This document shows positions 51,506 to 63,221 of a DNA stretch of 64,000 bases, piece after piece; position 1 is the stretch's first letter, and every line of letters begins with the position of its first letter. Below the pieces are notes generated by a model that was not told the DNA's origin, did no database searches, and saw only the letters and a program-made list of their open reading frames with translations. The DNA is taken from contig OY294047.1 in the NCBI GenBank assembly GCA_958510825.1, positions 51,567,365 through 51,631,364 of the forward strand, given 5' to 3'. A program made the position numbers and the translations under genes. Source of the DNA: Brachypterus glaber. Taxonomy: Eukaryota; Arthropoda; Insecta; Coleoptera; Kateretidae.

Positions 51506-51969
51506 TTGCATAATTTTGTAATAAAACACCGCACTCAAAAAATACCCTTTTTATAGTCGGAGTTTTGACAAATGAGTACAGTGAAATACAGTTCAGCAAA
51601 TCTTTTATGGGGGTTCGTTTGGGCGTTAAATAACTTTAAATGTATTCTTTTAAGGGGTGGATTCTTGCTACTGTGTATAAAATCTAGTTACAATGTGAGG
51701 GGTTGGCCAACATTTGGTCCATATGACCCAAAGTTTTCTATAGAAATAAATATACTAATTATCAAATAAATATGTTGAATCAAACAATAAAAGAAATTGA
51801 TTATAATAGGGTAGAATATAAAATTATGTGAGAATTACTTAAACGAACCTCGATAATTTTTTTTTGATTTTAAGCTTAAGAAAACAAGCTGATTTTTTTA
51901 TGAAATATGTAAATTTAGTCAGAAATATTATTTATTTAATTAACAAAAATACATGTTTTATTATAATCC
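51506..51969. other. No gene seen
   Basis: The frame 51572-51769 shows no domain. Confidence 0.35.
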
Positions 51970-51980
51970 ATTTCTAATTC

Positions 51981-52533
51981 TTCTTCCTTTTTTTGGCCTT
52001 TTCTCAGTGAGATAATTAGGCAGATCTTTCTTAGTTACTCAGTTCACCAAGAGTGGTTCTTGTCTGGCTTGGCAGCATGCCTCCTGTTTTGATTATAGAA
52101 AATTTCTAGTCTTCTGTAAGACCTTTTCTTTTTCTTTTCCTTCTTCCCTTTTCGTGTTTACTGTTGGTTGTGTTAGCTGTTGCCAAGGCAGTTTTTTCTA
52201 ATTTGTAATTATATTTGCGCATGCGCTAGTATATAAAAATTCTTCACGTTTTAGTTGCTTCCAAATCAAAATTTATCAGCATTATAAATTATTAAAAAAC
52301 ATAAAACTCCCTTCTTACTCCAATATAATGACATGTTCGTCATTTTACTGCACATCATCCATACAATCACTATAAAATATATAAAATCGAATCCGGGGCA
52401 TATCTAAGATAGAAAATAAATAAATAAATAACTAATACTAAAACACTTGATGCTAAAAATTAAACGCGATTAACGGATTACATAATTCTTGCCAAAAGTA
52501 CATGTTCCTCATTTCACGGGTGAAAAGCAACTG
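51981..52533 (-). mobile_element. rep-S retroposon, full-length copy 3
   Basis: A minus-strand copy that starts at CAGTTGC (52533) and ends in the TTC/GAA tail. It is flanked by exact 11-bp repeats ATTTCTAATTC at 51970-51980 and 52534-52544. Together with copy 1 it fixes both ends of the family. Confidence 0.8.
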
Positions 52534-52544
52534 ATTTCTAATTC

Positions 52545-52969
52545 TTTTTTTTTTGTTTTAGGTAAGTTAAAAACAGAAAAGGTGTAAGTAGTAAGTAAGT
52601 TTTAATATATTGATTTAAGAAAATATTAATTAGGTGTTTTCAATAAATTATTAATTCAAATGAAAAGTAATTAAACTTTGAATATCAAACAAAGACAACA
52701 CAAGAAAAATGATCTAAATTAAAAAACTATAAATATAGATAGACAGCTTTCCAAGTCATAAATTTTATGTGACCAAAAGTAAATTAAATATAAATTTTAT
52801 TATATTTATCGAAAAAATTAATTAATAAAAATAAATTTTATATAATATAATTTGTATTTAGTTGTGTTTTAAAGATACAGCTAGCTGTATACAGGTTGAA
52901 AATAAAATGTAAGGATTTATTTGAAAAAATCGTTATTGCATGCTTTGTTTAGTTAAATCAAAATAAAAT
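52545..52969. other. AT-rich stretch, nothing recognised
   Basis: No gene or repeat match. Confidence 0.4.
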
Positions 52970-53630
52970 TTTTCTACGATTGCTTTAGAATGTAAGCAAA
53001 TACACACACTTTTCAAACACAGAATAAATCCATTTTAGCTCTAGATATGGTATGAATATTTCGTATCAAGTGTTAAAATGAGCACATGTCTCTTATTTAT
53101 TAAAGTAAAGAAAACTGTAGCAAAATTAGCAAAAATATATATATATTTTACCATGAAATATTGAATAATTTAATGCAATTTAAAGTTTTGCGTTAAAGTT
53201 ACATAAAGTTTATTAGTTTTTCTTAATATTTGACCAGTTTTTTATAAATTTAGTTCAAAAAATTAAAACTGCTCCATCTATTGTTAAATATTTAAATCTG
53301 ATATCTGTCACAACAATCTGACATAACCTTCAATTTTTGCATTATAATTTTGATAAAATTATTAAATAAAATTAATTGCTTTATTTAAAAATATATGTTT
53401 TGTTGCATTTACAATGTCGAGTCACAAAAAACATTGTTTTTAACCTTGTCCGCAATTTAAAGCCATACAGTGTTTCATATTTGCAGTCGAAGAAAAAGTA
53501 TAGTCTACAACACGTATGAAATAGTCATTCCGCTCTCGCGGGACCGTCATACTCGCCTACCGCCTCGTGTGACAAACTTTCCTCTCGCGCGGAATATTCT
53601 CTATTCCATACTAGTTATAGAATATACTAA
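52970..53630 (+). mobile_element. Foldback family Y, copy 5
   Basis: A near-complete Y with a short ATATATATAT instead of a long (TA)n. The hairpin arms CACGTATGAAATAGTCATTC and TTCTCTATTCCATACTAG enclose CTCGCCTACCGCCTCG. Confidence 0.75.
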
Positions 53631-53774
53631 TCTATCTAAGAGTCAGATTTTTCATGCACAGGTAAATTTATTTTTGAGATATAGATATAGGGTAAAGATG
53701 GAATTCCAAAATGTTACTGGTGTTTCTATAGCAACAAATCCATTACGATAAAGCTGTCAGACTTAATCATGATT

Positions 53775-54045
53775 GGGAGGATTGGTGTAGCGGACTACCG
53801 CATCGTACTTGACGAGTTTACTACCCAAAATAGCGTGAGTTCGATTCTCACCGGCGCGGATTTGCCTTTTTCAGTTAATTAATAATTGAAATTTGGCGAA
53901 GGCTTAAGTGAAGCGGACACTCGCTATAAATTGGTTCGAAAGTCAATTAAAGCCGGTGGTTTCCTCTACTACTAGCCCACACAAGTCCTGGACTTAGGGG
54001 ATGCTTAATTAAGTAGAATAGTACGAGGTTAAACAAAAATGTAAT
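53775..54045 (+). mobile_element. tRNA-derived SINE, copy 3
   Basis: A box TGGTGTAGCGG and B box GTTCGATTC. The body is collinear with 6555-6835. ATGATTGG occurs just before (53770) and just after the tail (about 54043), a possible 8-bp target duplication. Confidence 0.85.
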
Positions 54046-54396
54046 GATTGGATTTGGATCGTTATTCCAGTATCCTCAACAAATACGACAAGAGTTAATA
54101 TTAAAATTGGGGATTTAATTTAAAGCCTCCCGACTCCAATTGGGAGGTTTCAGGGACACGTATCGACGTGAAAAGTAATAAGTAACAATCATTTTCCGGG
54201 AAAGTTTTCGTGTATTTTGTGTGCACAACAATACGGGAAAACTCTCAGGAATCAATTATAAAACTTTTAATATTTGACAGTGTCTCTTTTATTTTCCCTA
54301 GGACTTATTAAAAGTTTTCCTTCCAAGTAGAGGTTGTAAAAAATCCGAATACACTGAAAATAAAAAAAATACAGTCCTGATTTTCTTTTATGAGTT
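54046..54396. other. No gene seen
   Basis: Contains CCTCCCGACTCCAATTGGGAGG (54126), a small hairpin. Nothing else. Confidence 0.4.
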
Positions 54397-54965
54397 CATT
54401 GTTGTACGCCGTAAAAAAAAGTTAGCTAGCAAAACCACCACTGGCGGCAGCACTCTTTGACTTTGATGACAGCCATACATCAAACTTGTTTGTTTATTAT
54501 GTAAACAGGTGGTTGACTCGAGATTCTGTGCAAAAACCTTGTGTGAAATTGATTAAAAATGATTGAAGAAGAATATATGGTTTATACACCTACAAATCTC
54601 TCCGAAATTGCAAATGCTACATTAGACAAGTCACCATAGAAATCGCGAAAAGTGTACGATTTAGCCTACGAAAAAAAATTAAAATGAGCTAAGGAAGGTT
54701 TAAGTTTATTTCGAAAGGGTTTTATTGGCCTATTTTAATTAAAAAAGAAAACATACTTTATTACATATAAATTAAATTCAAAAATTAATATTTAATAAAT
54801 TATATATAGGGTTCTTGAAGAAAAAATAGTATGTTTCACTCAGAGGAAAAGTGCTTTTTTTACTCGTCTGTAGTTTCCGGACTCCGCTTCGCGTCGTCTG
54901 TAAATTCTACACACTAGTAAAAAACATCTCCACTTTTCCTCTTAGTAAAACAATATACTTTTTTT
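54397..54965 (+). mobile_element. Foldback family Z, copy 3
   Basis: Lacks the first ~75 bp of copy 1. The 42-codon ORF (from 54559) has a TAG at 54637-54639 and L25S. The hairpin with the apex GACTCCGCTTCGCGTCGTC is kept. Confidence 0.7.
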
Positions 54966-56152
54966 TCAGTGTGGGATTATATCGTTAGATCTCAAAAAGA
55001 AGGAATATTTTAAAGTCGAGTGAGCTCGTTTCCAATTTTTCATTCTCGGTTCGGTAATAACGGTAATAATAAGTTAATAAAAACTTTTTTAATAATGTCT
55101 TGTTCGCGAATTTTACGGAGAACTGAAAAGCTAACAAAGTGAATTTTATTCCAATGTGTACCTAGTTTTATATAGAAAATGAATATTTTATATTCCTGTA
55201 AATTCTTTTACAAATTGAGTTTGTTTTCTTTGCAGAGGTACAGTAGCGTCCATGTATCAAGTAATAATATTATATACTATAATAATCTATTTATCCACGG
55301 CCGTGATTAATAGGCTTATTAATCACGGGTCTGTAAAAAGAAAGCGTTTAAAATTTAAAATGACGGTGGATAAAGTATAGAATTCTACTCGCGTGTAATA
55401 GCTATTAAGCATTCGAGTAATTAGGCAACTCGCCTGTCGGCTCGTGTCATTGAATAATATACTATTATCTATTTAATCCTGCAAAAACTCTAATTTTAGC
55501 TATTTTCGACTACTTGATTATTTTCATATAAGCTTGATCTCTTAGGGGGAAGGGGACGGTCATTCTTAATTTAATATTGGCCATATACCGGGAATACAAT
55601 AATTTTCAAATAACTCGAAAACGGTTAATGTTAGATATAGGGTATTCATTTTAAAGAAAATTTGATTCTCTATTTTACTAAATAAAAAAAGTAAAGGGTG
55701 CCATTAAAAAAAAAATAAGTTATGGCTATTTTTAAATTTGTTAGATTTGACCTGCTTCCTGAGACACCCTGTATACATTTTGGGCTCTGTTTCGGCTTAG
55801 GATAATTCGGTTAAGTATTATTGAGTAAACCACAAAACAACTTTTCTCCAATTTAAAAAATCAAGGAGAAATTAATTTTTTTAGGGGTGCTTGAATTTGC
55901 TAGTTTTTCGCTAAAAACTTTATTAAAAATAAAAAAAATATATGAGTTGTTTCATTTAAAAAATCAAAGTTGAGTGCCACTTCCGGTACAAGCATAAAAA
56001 TATTTTTAATTCATTGGCCATATTCAAAAACCCCAAAGTGCAAAATATCAGATTTTTTAAATTATTGTTTCTCCATAAACTTTTAATAGGCCACTTCCGT
56101 GAATAACCTTGTATAAAACAGTATGCGATAGGCCAAAACTACTTTTCTTTTT
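54966..56152. other. No gene; hairpin at 55300-55460 and a CAGGGTG-type end at 55765
   Basis: At 55305-55335 GTGATTAATAGGCTTATTAATCAC is a palindrome. At 55430-55480 CAACTCGCCTGTCGGCTCGTG leads to AATAATATACTATTA, again the foldback-type end. At 55758-55776 GAGACACCCTGTATAC is the mirror of a CAGGGTGTCTC transposon end, but the partner is not found. Confidence 0.4.
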
Positions 56153-56160
56153 GTGATCAT

Positions 56161-56235
56161 CGTACAGAGTGATATTGGTAGACTGACAGTTTCGGGCTGC
56201 TGACCCTCTTCAGTACCAAGAGTCAACTCTGCACG
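56161..56235 (-). ncRNA. Type I hammerhead ribozyme, intact core (copy C left)
   Basis: As at 5489-5563, but with GGGT in stem II pairing GCCC through one G-U wobble. Core CTGAAGA, GAA, ACT/AGT and C17 (plus position 56181) are all kept. Confidence 0.8.
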
Positions 56236-56490
56236 CTGATTAAGAAAACGGTTTTATATTTTTTTATAATTTTGTTTAAAATCAAAAATTTCTGTCCTTA
56301 ATAATTCTACGCCTAACCACTCGTTAGTGGTACTACACACAAGTCTTCAACTTGTTACCATTCAAAGTCTCCAGACTAGGAGAGGTATGAGTAGTTGTCT
56401 ACATCTAGCAATAGATGGCGCACAAGTCTATATCAATCTAATGGCTATATTCCTTTTGCGAATAAAGTCCAAAACCGTTTTCTTAATCAG

Positions 56491-56565
56491 CGTGCAGAGT
56501 TGACTCTTGGTACTGAAGAGGGCCAGCAGCCCGATACTGTCAGTCTACCAATATCACTCTGTACG
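56491..56565 (+). ncRNA. Hammerhead with one core substitution (copy C right)
   Basis: All helices are perfect (GGGC/GCCC, ACT/AGT, TTGGTA/TACCAA, outer 10 bp). The invariant GAA reads GAT at 56533-56535, so cleavage is predicted to be lost or very weak. Confidence 0.8.
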
Positions 56566-56645
56566 ATGATTAGAAAATAGATTGATGGAATAATAAATTA
56601 ATATTTTTATAATTTTGTTTAAAATTAAAAATTTCTGTCCTTAGT

Positions 56646-57132
56646 ATGTAACCTATTTAATTTTTAATGATTATACCGTTTAAATTTTCATAAAAATTTA
56701 AAAACCATTTTTTTTTCTCTTCCTTTGTCTTTTTTAATCGCTAAATTTCCTCCTCCATTATTTCCATTATTTAATCAATTTAAACACATTGAACTGACTG
56801 CACTAAATCGTACTGAAAAAAGGTCTTCTACAGCTGTTAAATAAATTTCGAAAGATTTTGAAACAATAAAGTAATCAGTGAAATGAATCGTTTTCCGGCA
56901 TTTTTTTCAGCTCCCGGAGTATTTTCAGCGGCCGTTTTTTACACGGAAAGGAGATAAATTCATAAAATCTTTCAAATTTTTTGCGATTCTCGCTTAATTT
57001 AACAACGGTTTTACATTTTACTGTTCTATTGAATTAGAGTAACTATAAATTATTTTTGTCCTGTAAGAAAATCTTAAAAGAATATTTTTATCTATACTGT
57101 AGCGTAGCGTAGCGAGGCAGGTACTTTGAATT
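56646..57132. other. No gene seen
   Basis: AT-rich. A short GTAGCGTAGCGTAGCGAGG repeat is at about 57102-57117. Confidence 0.4.
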
Positions 57133-57464
57133 AATAGTTATTTATGGTACTAGTGGGTAAAGTAAGATATTTCCCGTAAGAAAATTAACCTAGCGAGGCG
57201 TTAGCCAAGCAGGTTAATTTTCGAGAGGGCAATTTCAGTTTACCCATGAGTGCCATACAAGGTTTTATCCAATAAATAGCTTAGGAATTCATATTTCTAT
57301 TAAAAATTTTAATGATATTTACAAGAAAATAATTTGACAATTGAGTGGGTAAAATAAATAATTATCCGCTCAATAAAGTAAAAGCCACTTGGGGGTTATT
57401 ATTGAATTTATCTATTTAAAATAAAGCTGGTAATTGTCTTATTATTTGTATGTATTGGATAAAA
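57133..57464 (+). mobile_element. Repeat W, copy 3 (uninterrupted)
   Basis: Empty-site copy reading AATAATTATCCGCTCAATAA at the position where the LINE sits in copy 1. Confidence 0.75.
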
Positions 57465-57850
57465 ATTATTATACTTTCTTAAAACGGATAGAACACTATC
57501 TATAGCGTAATTAGGTTATAGAATACAAAAATAGATAGTTGTATATGCGCCAACCACTATATATTGCATAGAAACCAACAAAAAACAAGTAAAAGCTTTC
57601 GGTATTTACAAACGAGTGCAGTTGTTCGATTTACAACAACAAATTGTACGCATTTTATTTTAAATTCACATATTACATGTATGTGCACATAAAGACCACA
57701 TATCACATGTAATTACATGTACTTGTATACTTATCGTTAGGTATACTTATGCACATGAAAATTTCAGCCCAAAATGCCTACTTTTAAAATTTTGGTAAAA
57801 TCAGCTGATTTTCGCCATCTTTATTAATCATCCTTGATAAAATACCGGCA
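57465..57850. other. No gene seen
   Basis: Contains repeated ACATGTA words at 57670-57725. Confidence 0.4.
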
Positions 57851-57920
57851 CTATACTGCCTTTCTAAGCTGAAAGGTCCTATCTGTGGATAGGACCTTTT
57901 AGCTTAGCAAGGCAGTATAG
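57851..57920. repeat. 70-bp hairpin
   Basis: The arms CTATACTGCC..CTAAGCT..AAAGGTCCTATC and their inverse are joined by a TGTG loop. Two small mismatches. No second copy is in the window. Confidence 0.75.
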
Positions 57921-58329
57921 TACAAAAATGTTCTTGTAAAATTAAATAGTGTGGAGCAACATATAGCAACCCAATATGCAATTAATTATAATTAATAATT
58001 AGATAAGAAATATATTCATTAATTTTTTCTCCGTGTAGAAACTTTTATGGATGCAAAATAATATATTGCATTATGACAGAGAGAGTACATTAAAGTTTGA
58101 AATCTCCATAATTGCACGAAAATTGCTCTAACTTCCGGTTTTCCAATATGAGAAAGGGTTTGTTCAAAATTAATAACGGTAATTTTCTATAAACCTTTAG
58201 TTACTCTACGAATATCTGTCTCTCTATCTCATATTTCAAACTTTCTGAACTGAACTACAATATTCAACAATAATTTCAAGTATAACTTTAGTTTGACTTT
58301 ATTTTGTAGATTTGGAAAAATATAGTATA
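57921..58329. other. No gene seen
   Basis: AT-rich, nothing recognised. Confidence 0.4.
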
Positions 58330-58538
58330 CCGTGCGATTATAAAGTGCCGAACACTTTTTAATGCAAAACTAGCATTAGCAATGAATAAAATGCAAGAAA
58401 GCTGTGTGCGTTTTACTGGCCACCGAGCTGTTGTACGTAGCAATCACATGGGCTTGTCACACAAAACTCTAAAAGAGGCGTGGCTTCAAACGAAGAGTAT
58501 TTTCTTTTCAAACTGTTCGGCACTTTATAATCGCACTG
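58330..58538 (+). mobile_element. MITE B, copy 3 (209 bp)
   Basis: Same length and orientation as 19947-20155, flanked by TA. Confidence 0.85.
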
Positions 58539-60128
58539 TATAATCAAATATAAAATATTCTACAGTTCTACAGTGAGTATTCTCCTGTTGAAAAATGTCT
58601 GGTGTATTTTGTTTGTTGATGTAATGTTTTTGTTTAATTTGTTTTTTTTTTAATGCATATTTAATAATTTAGGTAAGTTTTTAATTTATTAATTTCTTTT
58701 ATTTTTGTTTATTTACATTTTTTGTCTCCAAAAAATCAGTTTATAATATCCAAAAAGTTTTATAATCTTTTTGTCTTTTTAGACCTAAAAAAGCCTAAAT
58801 ATTAGGTGAAACGTTGGTATGATTATGTAATGCAAGAAAGTTTTTATTTGTTTCATTTCCGAGTGTTTACCACAAATAACCCTAAATATAAAATAATCAA
58901 ATTTTACCGAATTATACTACTTAACTCCTCCGTGCTAAAAATTAGGCATTTTTAGTCTAAAAAACAATGATTAAATGTGACTTTAACCGCGTTTACTAAC
59001 CAGAGTACCTAACAGTTTATGTATTTTATTTTCATAAAAAAAATAGCGATCTAGCCACAAATATATTTTTTTCTTTTTGTAAATGTAAAATACTGCCTTT
59101 TTTGGGTCAACACTCGCTAGTTAATCATAAAAAATAGCCTCCAGAGTGTAATTGAAATAATCAAATCATCTTGGTAATGTTTTTAGGGTCGGGATAATGA
59201 GATCGATAGACCATGGGGTTATCTTTATTGCCTAATGCAGCAAAAGTATAAAAGGAAACAAAGAAAGTTAAAAAAAAAACTTCTGCGCAAAAATAAAGAT
59301 GTTCCTGCTATTTGTGCAATTTAACATCGAGTTTAAAGGTCTATTAAAAAAACTTACAGTAAATAAAAGAACCTTGTTTCTGAAAAGTAGTTTTGCCAAA
59401 GAACTTTTACCTCAAGAAGGAACATGATAAAATCTACAGTATGCTTTGTTTGAAGCGTGAACCAACTACGGTGAGGGGCTGGTGGGGAGTGACTATTGTT
59501 TACACTTAGTACGCGTAAAGAGAGAGAAAGAATGTGTAAACTCACAGTCTAATGTCGTAAAATGACTGACAGGGGTACAGTGTTGCCGATTGGAAACATA
59601 TACTTTGGATATTTTATTGTATATTTTAAGAAACATTAGTTCTGTATGAGTTTAATATGAACTAGTAGTTTAATTTTAATAGATTAAAATATACTATATT
59701 ATTAAACATAATTATAGTATACACAATAAAGTTTTTTACATTTTTAATTTAAGTATAATGATTTGAATTCATGATAAGGTGGAAACTACGCAACATCGCT
59801 ACTAGGTAGCCTGAAAGTCGACTAGCGACATCTACATTTTACACCCCAAAGCTGTATCGCGTTTCTGTTAGTAAATATACAAACAAAAAGATGACACCTT
59901 CATAAACATTGGTCTGAAATTACTTCTTAAGGTAAAAGTTCTTTGAGTTTTGCTTATTAGCACTTTAAGAATTATGATTTTTTATAATTTTCAAATAAAT
60001 AGTTATTTCTGTGCCAAGGCCAGAAGGACCGTCGCAAAAAGGCGATCATGCAAAGAAGTTGTTTAGGCCATGGTGCACACAATTTTTTTTAGACGGCCAT
60101 AATAAAATAATTGCATTAAAATTCAGAA
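58539..60128. other. No gene seen in about 1.6 kb
   Basis: AT-rich. At 58782-58825 GCCTAAATATTAGG then TGAAACGTTGG is a stem-plus-GAAACG motif. The minus frame 59354-59545 has no domain. Confidence 0.4.
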
Positions 60129-60830
60129 TAAACTAGATGAAACGTTGCAAGCACCCTGTCAAAACATCGGCACTATTGTACACTAGAGCCATCTAGTTTG
60201 CAAATTTCAAACTAGGTGTTTTGTTTAATTTTAAATTCTGTATCTTTAAAACATTATATTCTAGCAAAAAACTATAACATTTTTTATAGGGATTAAAAAG
60301 AGCTTTTATTTAAAATATAATTTTTTGAAATCGGGTTATAAATATGTGAGATATGCTAAAAAAACCTTTTACTGCTTTAAACGCCAATATCTCGAAAACA
60401 ATGCGTTTTAGGAAAAGGTTGTTTATAACATTTTTTGACCAATTTAAAATTATCTTTTATATACGTGCTAAATTAACCAAATACAATAATAATTGCCTTA
60501 ATTGTAAACAAAAAACGCTAAAAATAGGAGTTTTACCCTATTTTTACCCCCATACCCCCAATCGTTTACCCCAAAAATCTAATCAGCTCTTCGGAATACG
60601 ATAAGAAACAATATGCAAAAAATCGCAAGTCGATATCTCATGTAGAAATGGAGTTAGAGAGTTTACACCCAGACAGACAGACAGACAGACGGACGCAAAT
60701 TTTTTTTTACTGATTTCGACTCAGAATGGTCTAAAACGTCGAGAAATGTGAAAATAACGTAGTCAAAGATTTTGACTTTTCGGCGAAGATTTCAATACAT
60801 CGGCACTCTTAGCACTAAGTGCCGATGTAA
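60129..60830 (-). mobile_element. Element D, copy 2 (inverted)
   Basis: Inverted copy of 11153-11857 with the same frame (60353-60604, plus), the CAGACAGACAGACAGACGGA tract at 60670-60689, and the hairpin end CATCGGCACTCTTAGCACTA. Confidence 0.75.
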
Positions 60831-60936
60831 AAGAAAATTTAACCTTTAGTATTAGAGTATACTGTATATATAACAGTATACTGTCATTGATATAAAGTTA
60901 CTTATCAATGCATGAACTGAAAGTGTTTTTTCAGTA

Positions 60937-61262
60937 CATCATCATCATCAGAAGTGGTGTGGTTATTACCAAGTAATAGCCACTGCACTTATACCTGAGA
61001 TCCATTGTGCATGCCGCAGTCATCTAGATGACACATCATTTGATTAGGATGAGATTCCATGGGGGCAGGCATCTAAAAAGGCGATGATCTGCCCCAATGA
61101 AAGTTCGACTAAATCGCTAGGTTGCACTGATGGTGAACCTAAAAATCGCAGTCTCTTTTAAGCCAAGACAGGACATTGTCCCAAAATGTGGGATGCAGTT
61201 TCTTTATCATAGTCGCAGAATCTACAGCGTTTGCTTTGGATAATTTTCCTTTTTTCAGTACA
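60937..61262 (-). mobile_element. LINE 3' end with (GAT)n tail
   Basis: A minus-strand 3' fragment: the coding end (61044-61262), about 90 bp of 3' UTR and a (GAT)n tail (plus ATCATCATCATC at 60939-60950). A third RNase H-type LINE family in the window, distinct from the (CTA)n one. Confidence 0.7.
61044..61262 (-). pseudogene. C-terminal Cys/His tail of a LINE ORF2
   Basis: Translates as CRFCDYDKETASHILGQCPV, then an in-frame stop, then KRLRFLGSPSVQPSDLVELS and LGQIIAFLDACPHGISS, stop. The C-x2-C..H..C pattern followed by the RFLG / L..ILxFL end is typical of I- and R1-like elements downstream of RNase H. One premature stop makes it a pseudogene. Confidence 0.75.
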
Positions 61263-61699
61263 CTTTGTTTTACTTTTAGTACATAAGTATTAAATTGACT
61301 CCTTTCCCTCTTTTACCAAACCAAGCTTTTTAAAAATTCTCAGATTTATTTAAATCAAAAGAAAAAAAAACTGTAACAACATTCGACAAGGACTTTATAT
61401 CAGATGCATCATAATCGGTAAAAAGCATCTCAAATCACATCAAATAGGGTGACGCACTTGCCATATAAATTTTTGAGGCCTTAGCTTTAATCATGTAGTA
61501 AAATTTTACGACTTTTTAGACATGGGTGTAAAATATACATTATGGAAGGGTCGAGAACAATGCCAAGGACCCATTCAGCGTCCAGTATGTTTGCAGAACA
61601 GATTTTTATTGTTTATTTTTCGCATTTGTAGCGCATCATATGTCACTTATTTGATCAAATACAGAATCTAATTGCAAGGTTGTAGATTTTTTAAAATTT
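61263..61699. other. No gene seen
   Basis: A GC-richer patch at 61545-61600 (GGAAGGGTCGAGAACAATGC) may be older LINE sequence. It cannot be assigned. Confidence 0.35.
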
Positions 61700-61765
61700 T
61701 TACATTACATGTTTGTTTAACCTCGTATTGTTCCACCTAATTAGACATCCTCTAAGTCCAGAATC
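61700..61765 (-). mobile_element. SINE 3'-end fragment
   Basis: Reverse of the last ~65 bp of the tRNA-SINE (TGTTTAACCTCGTATTGTTC, then TAATTAGACATCCTCTAAGT). Confidence 0.7.
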
Positions 61766-61785
61766 TGATTAATATGAATTTTCTT

Positions 61786-62050
61786 TCAGCTTTTTTCGAT
61801 TTTTTTAAAAGTTTAACCCCAAAACTTTTTTGTTTCTGAGGGGATTACTTTTAAAATTCAGCTTTTTTCTATTTTTATTAAGTTTAACCCCCCATAACTT
61901 TTTTGTTTTTGGGGGGATTACTTTTAAAATTGGTAGAATTGATCATTTCTAAAAAAGTTACGTTAATCGGAAATTTCTTTCAGTTTTTTTCGATTTTTTT
62001 AAAAGTTTAACCGCCCATAACTTTTTTGTTTTTGGGGGATTAGTTTCAAA
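61786..62050. repeat. ~75-bp tandem repeat, three units
   Basis: The unit is CAGCTTTTTTCGATTTTTTT, then AAAAGTTTAACCCCCCATAA, then CTTTTTTGTTTTTGGGGGGA. Units lie at about 61786-61857, 61858-61930 and 61977-62045, with ~45 bp of other sequence before the third. A tract ACGGACGGACAGACGG follows at 62106, as in elements D and D2, so this may be the inner part of a D-like element. Confidence 0.75.
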
Positions 62051-62181
62051 AACAGGAAGGATCTTTCTGTCGTAGATTTTGATTTTTCAAAAATCGTGAC
62101 ATCGTACGGACGGACAGACGGATACTGGGCGATTTTTTAAAATTTTATGAAAAATTTTAAACTACACGGTAAAAACAAATT

Positions 62182-62335
62182 ACATTAAATTACATAGTCC
62201 GTAAATGGTAATATGTTGCCATAGACCGGAATGGTAAAAATTACATAGTCCGTAATGGTAATGTTTTGCATAGACCGGAACAGTAAAAATTACATAGTCC
62301 ATAATGGTAATATTTTGCATAGACCGGAAATACAT
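62182..62335. repeat. ~57-bp tandem repeat, three units
   Basis: The unit contains ATTACATAGTCCGTAATGGT, then AATATTTTGCATAGACCGGA. Confidence 0.85.
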
Positions 62336-62849
62336 ATTAAAAGTGCTTTTAAAACAACTTAAACACTACGATATTTCAAGAACGCTTTGACATAGAACTT
62401 GAAATTTGAAAAAAAAATATTTAATGCTTAGAAAATGTTTGTTCCAAATTACAAGTCTCTGTGTCAAAGCTTTTTTGAAATATCGTAGCGTAAAGTTCAT
62501 TTGGTTTAATAAACCAAATAATTTGCACCCTTAATACGAGTATAAACTGCTTACATCTTTCTTTAAAGATCTATTGGTTGATAAAGATCGTAATTTATAA
62601 TGAATGTAAATTTTAGGCCAAAAATAAAGCATTTAAATATCGTACATAAATAATACTTACCTTTTTTTACACTTTTAACACTTTAACCTAGCAGCATGCG
62701 TTGCTATCTCTCTAACAATAACAATATTAAACGGTCCGTCTTATGATGCGATGCCTTCTTGGTTACTGTCCAAAGCGCACGCGCGTCTTAAAATAACATA
62801 GCCCGACATTGTAAAATCATTTAAAAATATGTAAATCAATATAAATATA

Positions 62850-63000
62850 TTTTTTTACATTATTTTACATTCTTTTACATTCTTTTACATTCTTTTACAT
62901 TCTTTTACATTATTTTACATTCTTTTACATTCTTTTACATTATTTTACATTATTTTACATTCTTTTACATTCTTTTATATTCTTTTACATTCTTTTACAT
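62850..63000. repeat. 10-bp minisatellite TTTTACATTC
   Basis: About 15 units of TTTTACATTC or TTTTACATTA, nearly perfect. Related ATTTTACAT words continue at 63068-63085. Confidence 0.92.
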
Positions 63001-63221
63001 AAATTCATGAATTATGCATATTCCAGAATAGTAAATTTACTATTCCGTACTATGTAAATGCATGTATTTTTACATTATTTTACATGCAGTTTTTACATTT
63101 ACCGTGTATTATTCTGGAGCAGGCGCTATGAATAATATGAGAAGTAAAATGTTCAGCAACCTAGTGTTAATTTATATTTCAATGTGGATTAACATTATTA
63201 TTGCAAAACAGTGTCCATATA

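Larger units (their letters stand above)
56153..56645. mobile_element. Hammerhead-bearing repeat, copy C (head-to-head)
   Basis: Left inverted arm (56153-56246), a first tail copy (56250-56304), the body in reverse orientation to copy A (56305-56480), right arm (56481-56597), and a second tail copy (56598-56645). This is the longest version and shows that the AT-rich tail can occur both inside and at the end. Confidence 0.75.
62165..63106. mobile_element. TIR element with two internal minisatellites
   Basis: The ends CACGGTAAA and TTTACCGTG are inverted and flanked by TA. Inside lie, in order, a ~57-bp tandem repeat (62182-62335), a 128-bp inverted repeat (62364-62491), about 330 bp of unique sequence, and a 10-bp minisatellite (62850-63000). 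No transposase. The CACGG end is like that of MITE R. Confidence 0.65.

Noticed and set aside
53470..53751. 93-codon frame across the end of Y copy 5
   Set aside because: It crosses the element boundary and the hairpin, and is not conserved in the other Y copies.
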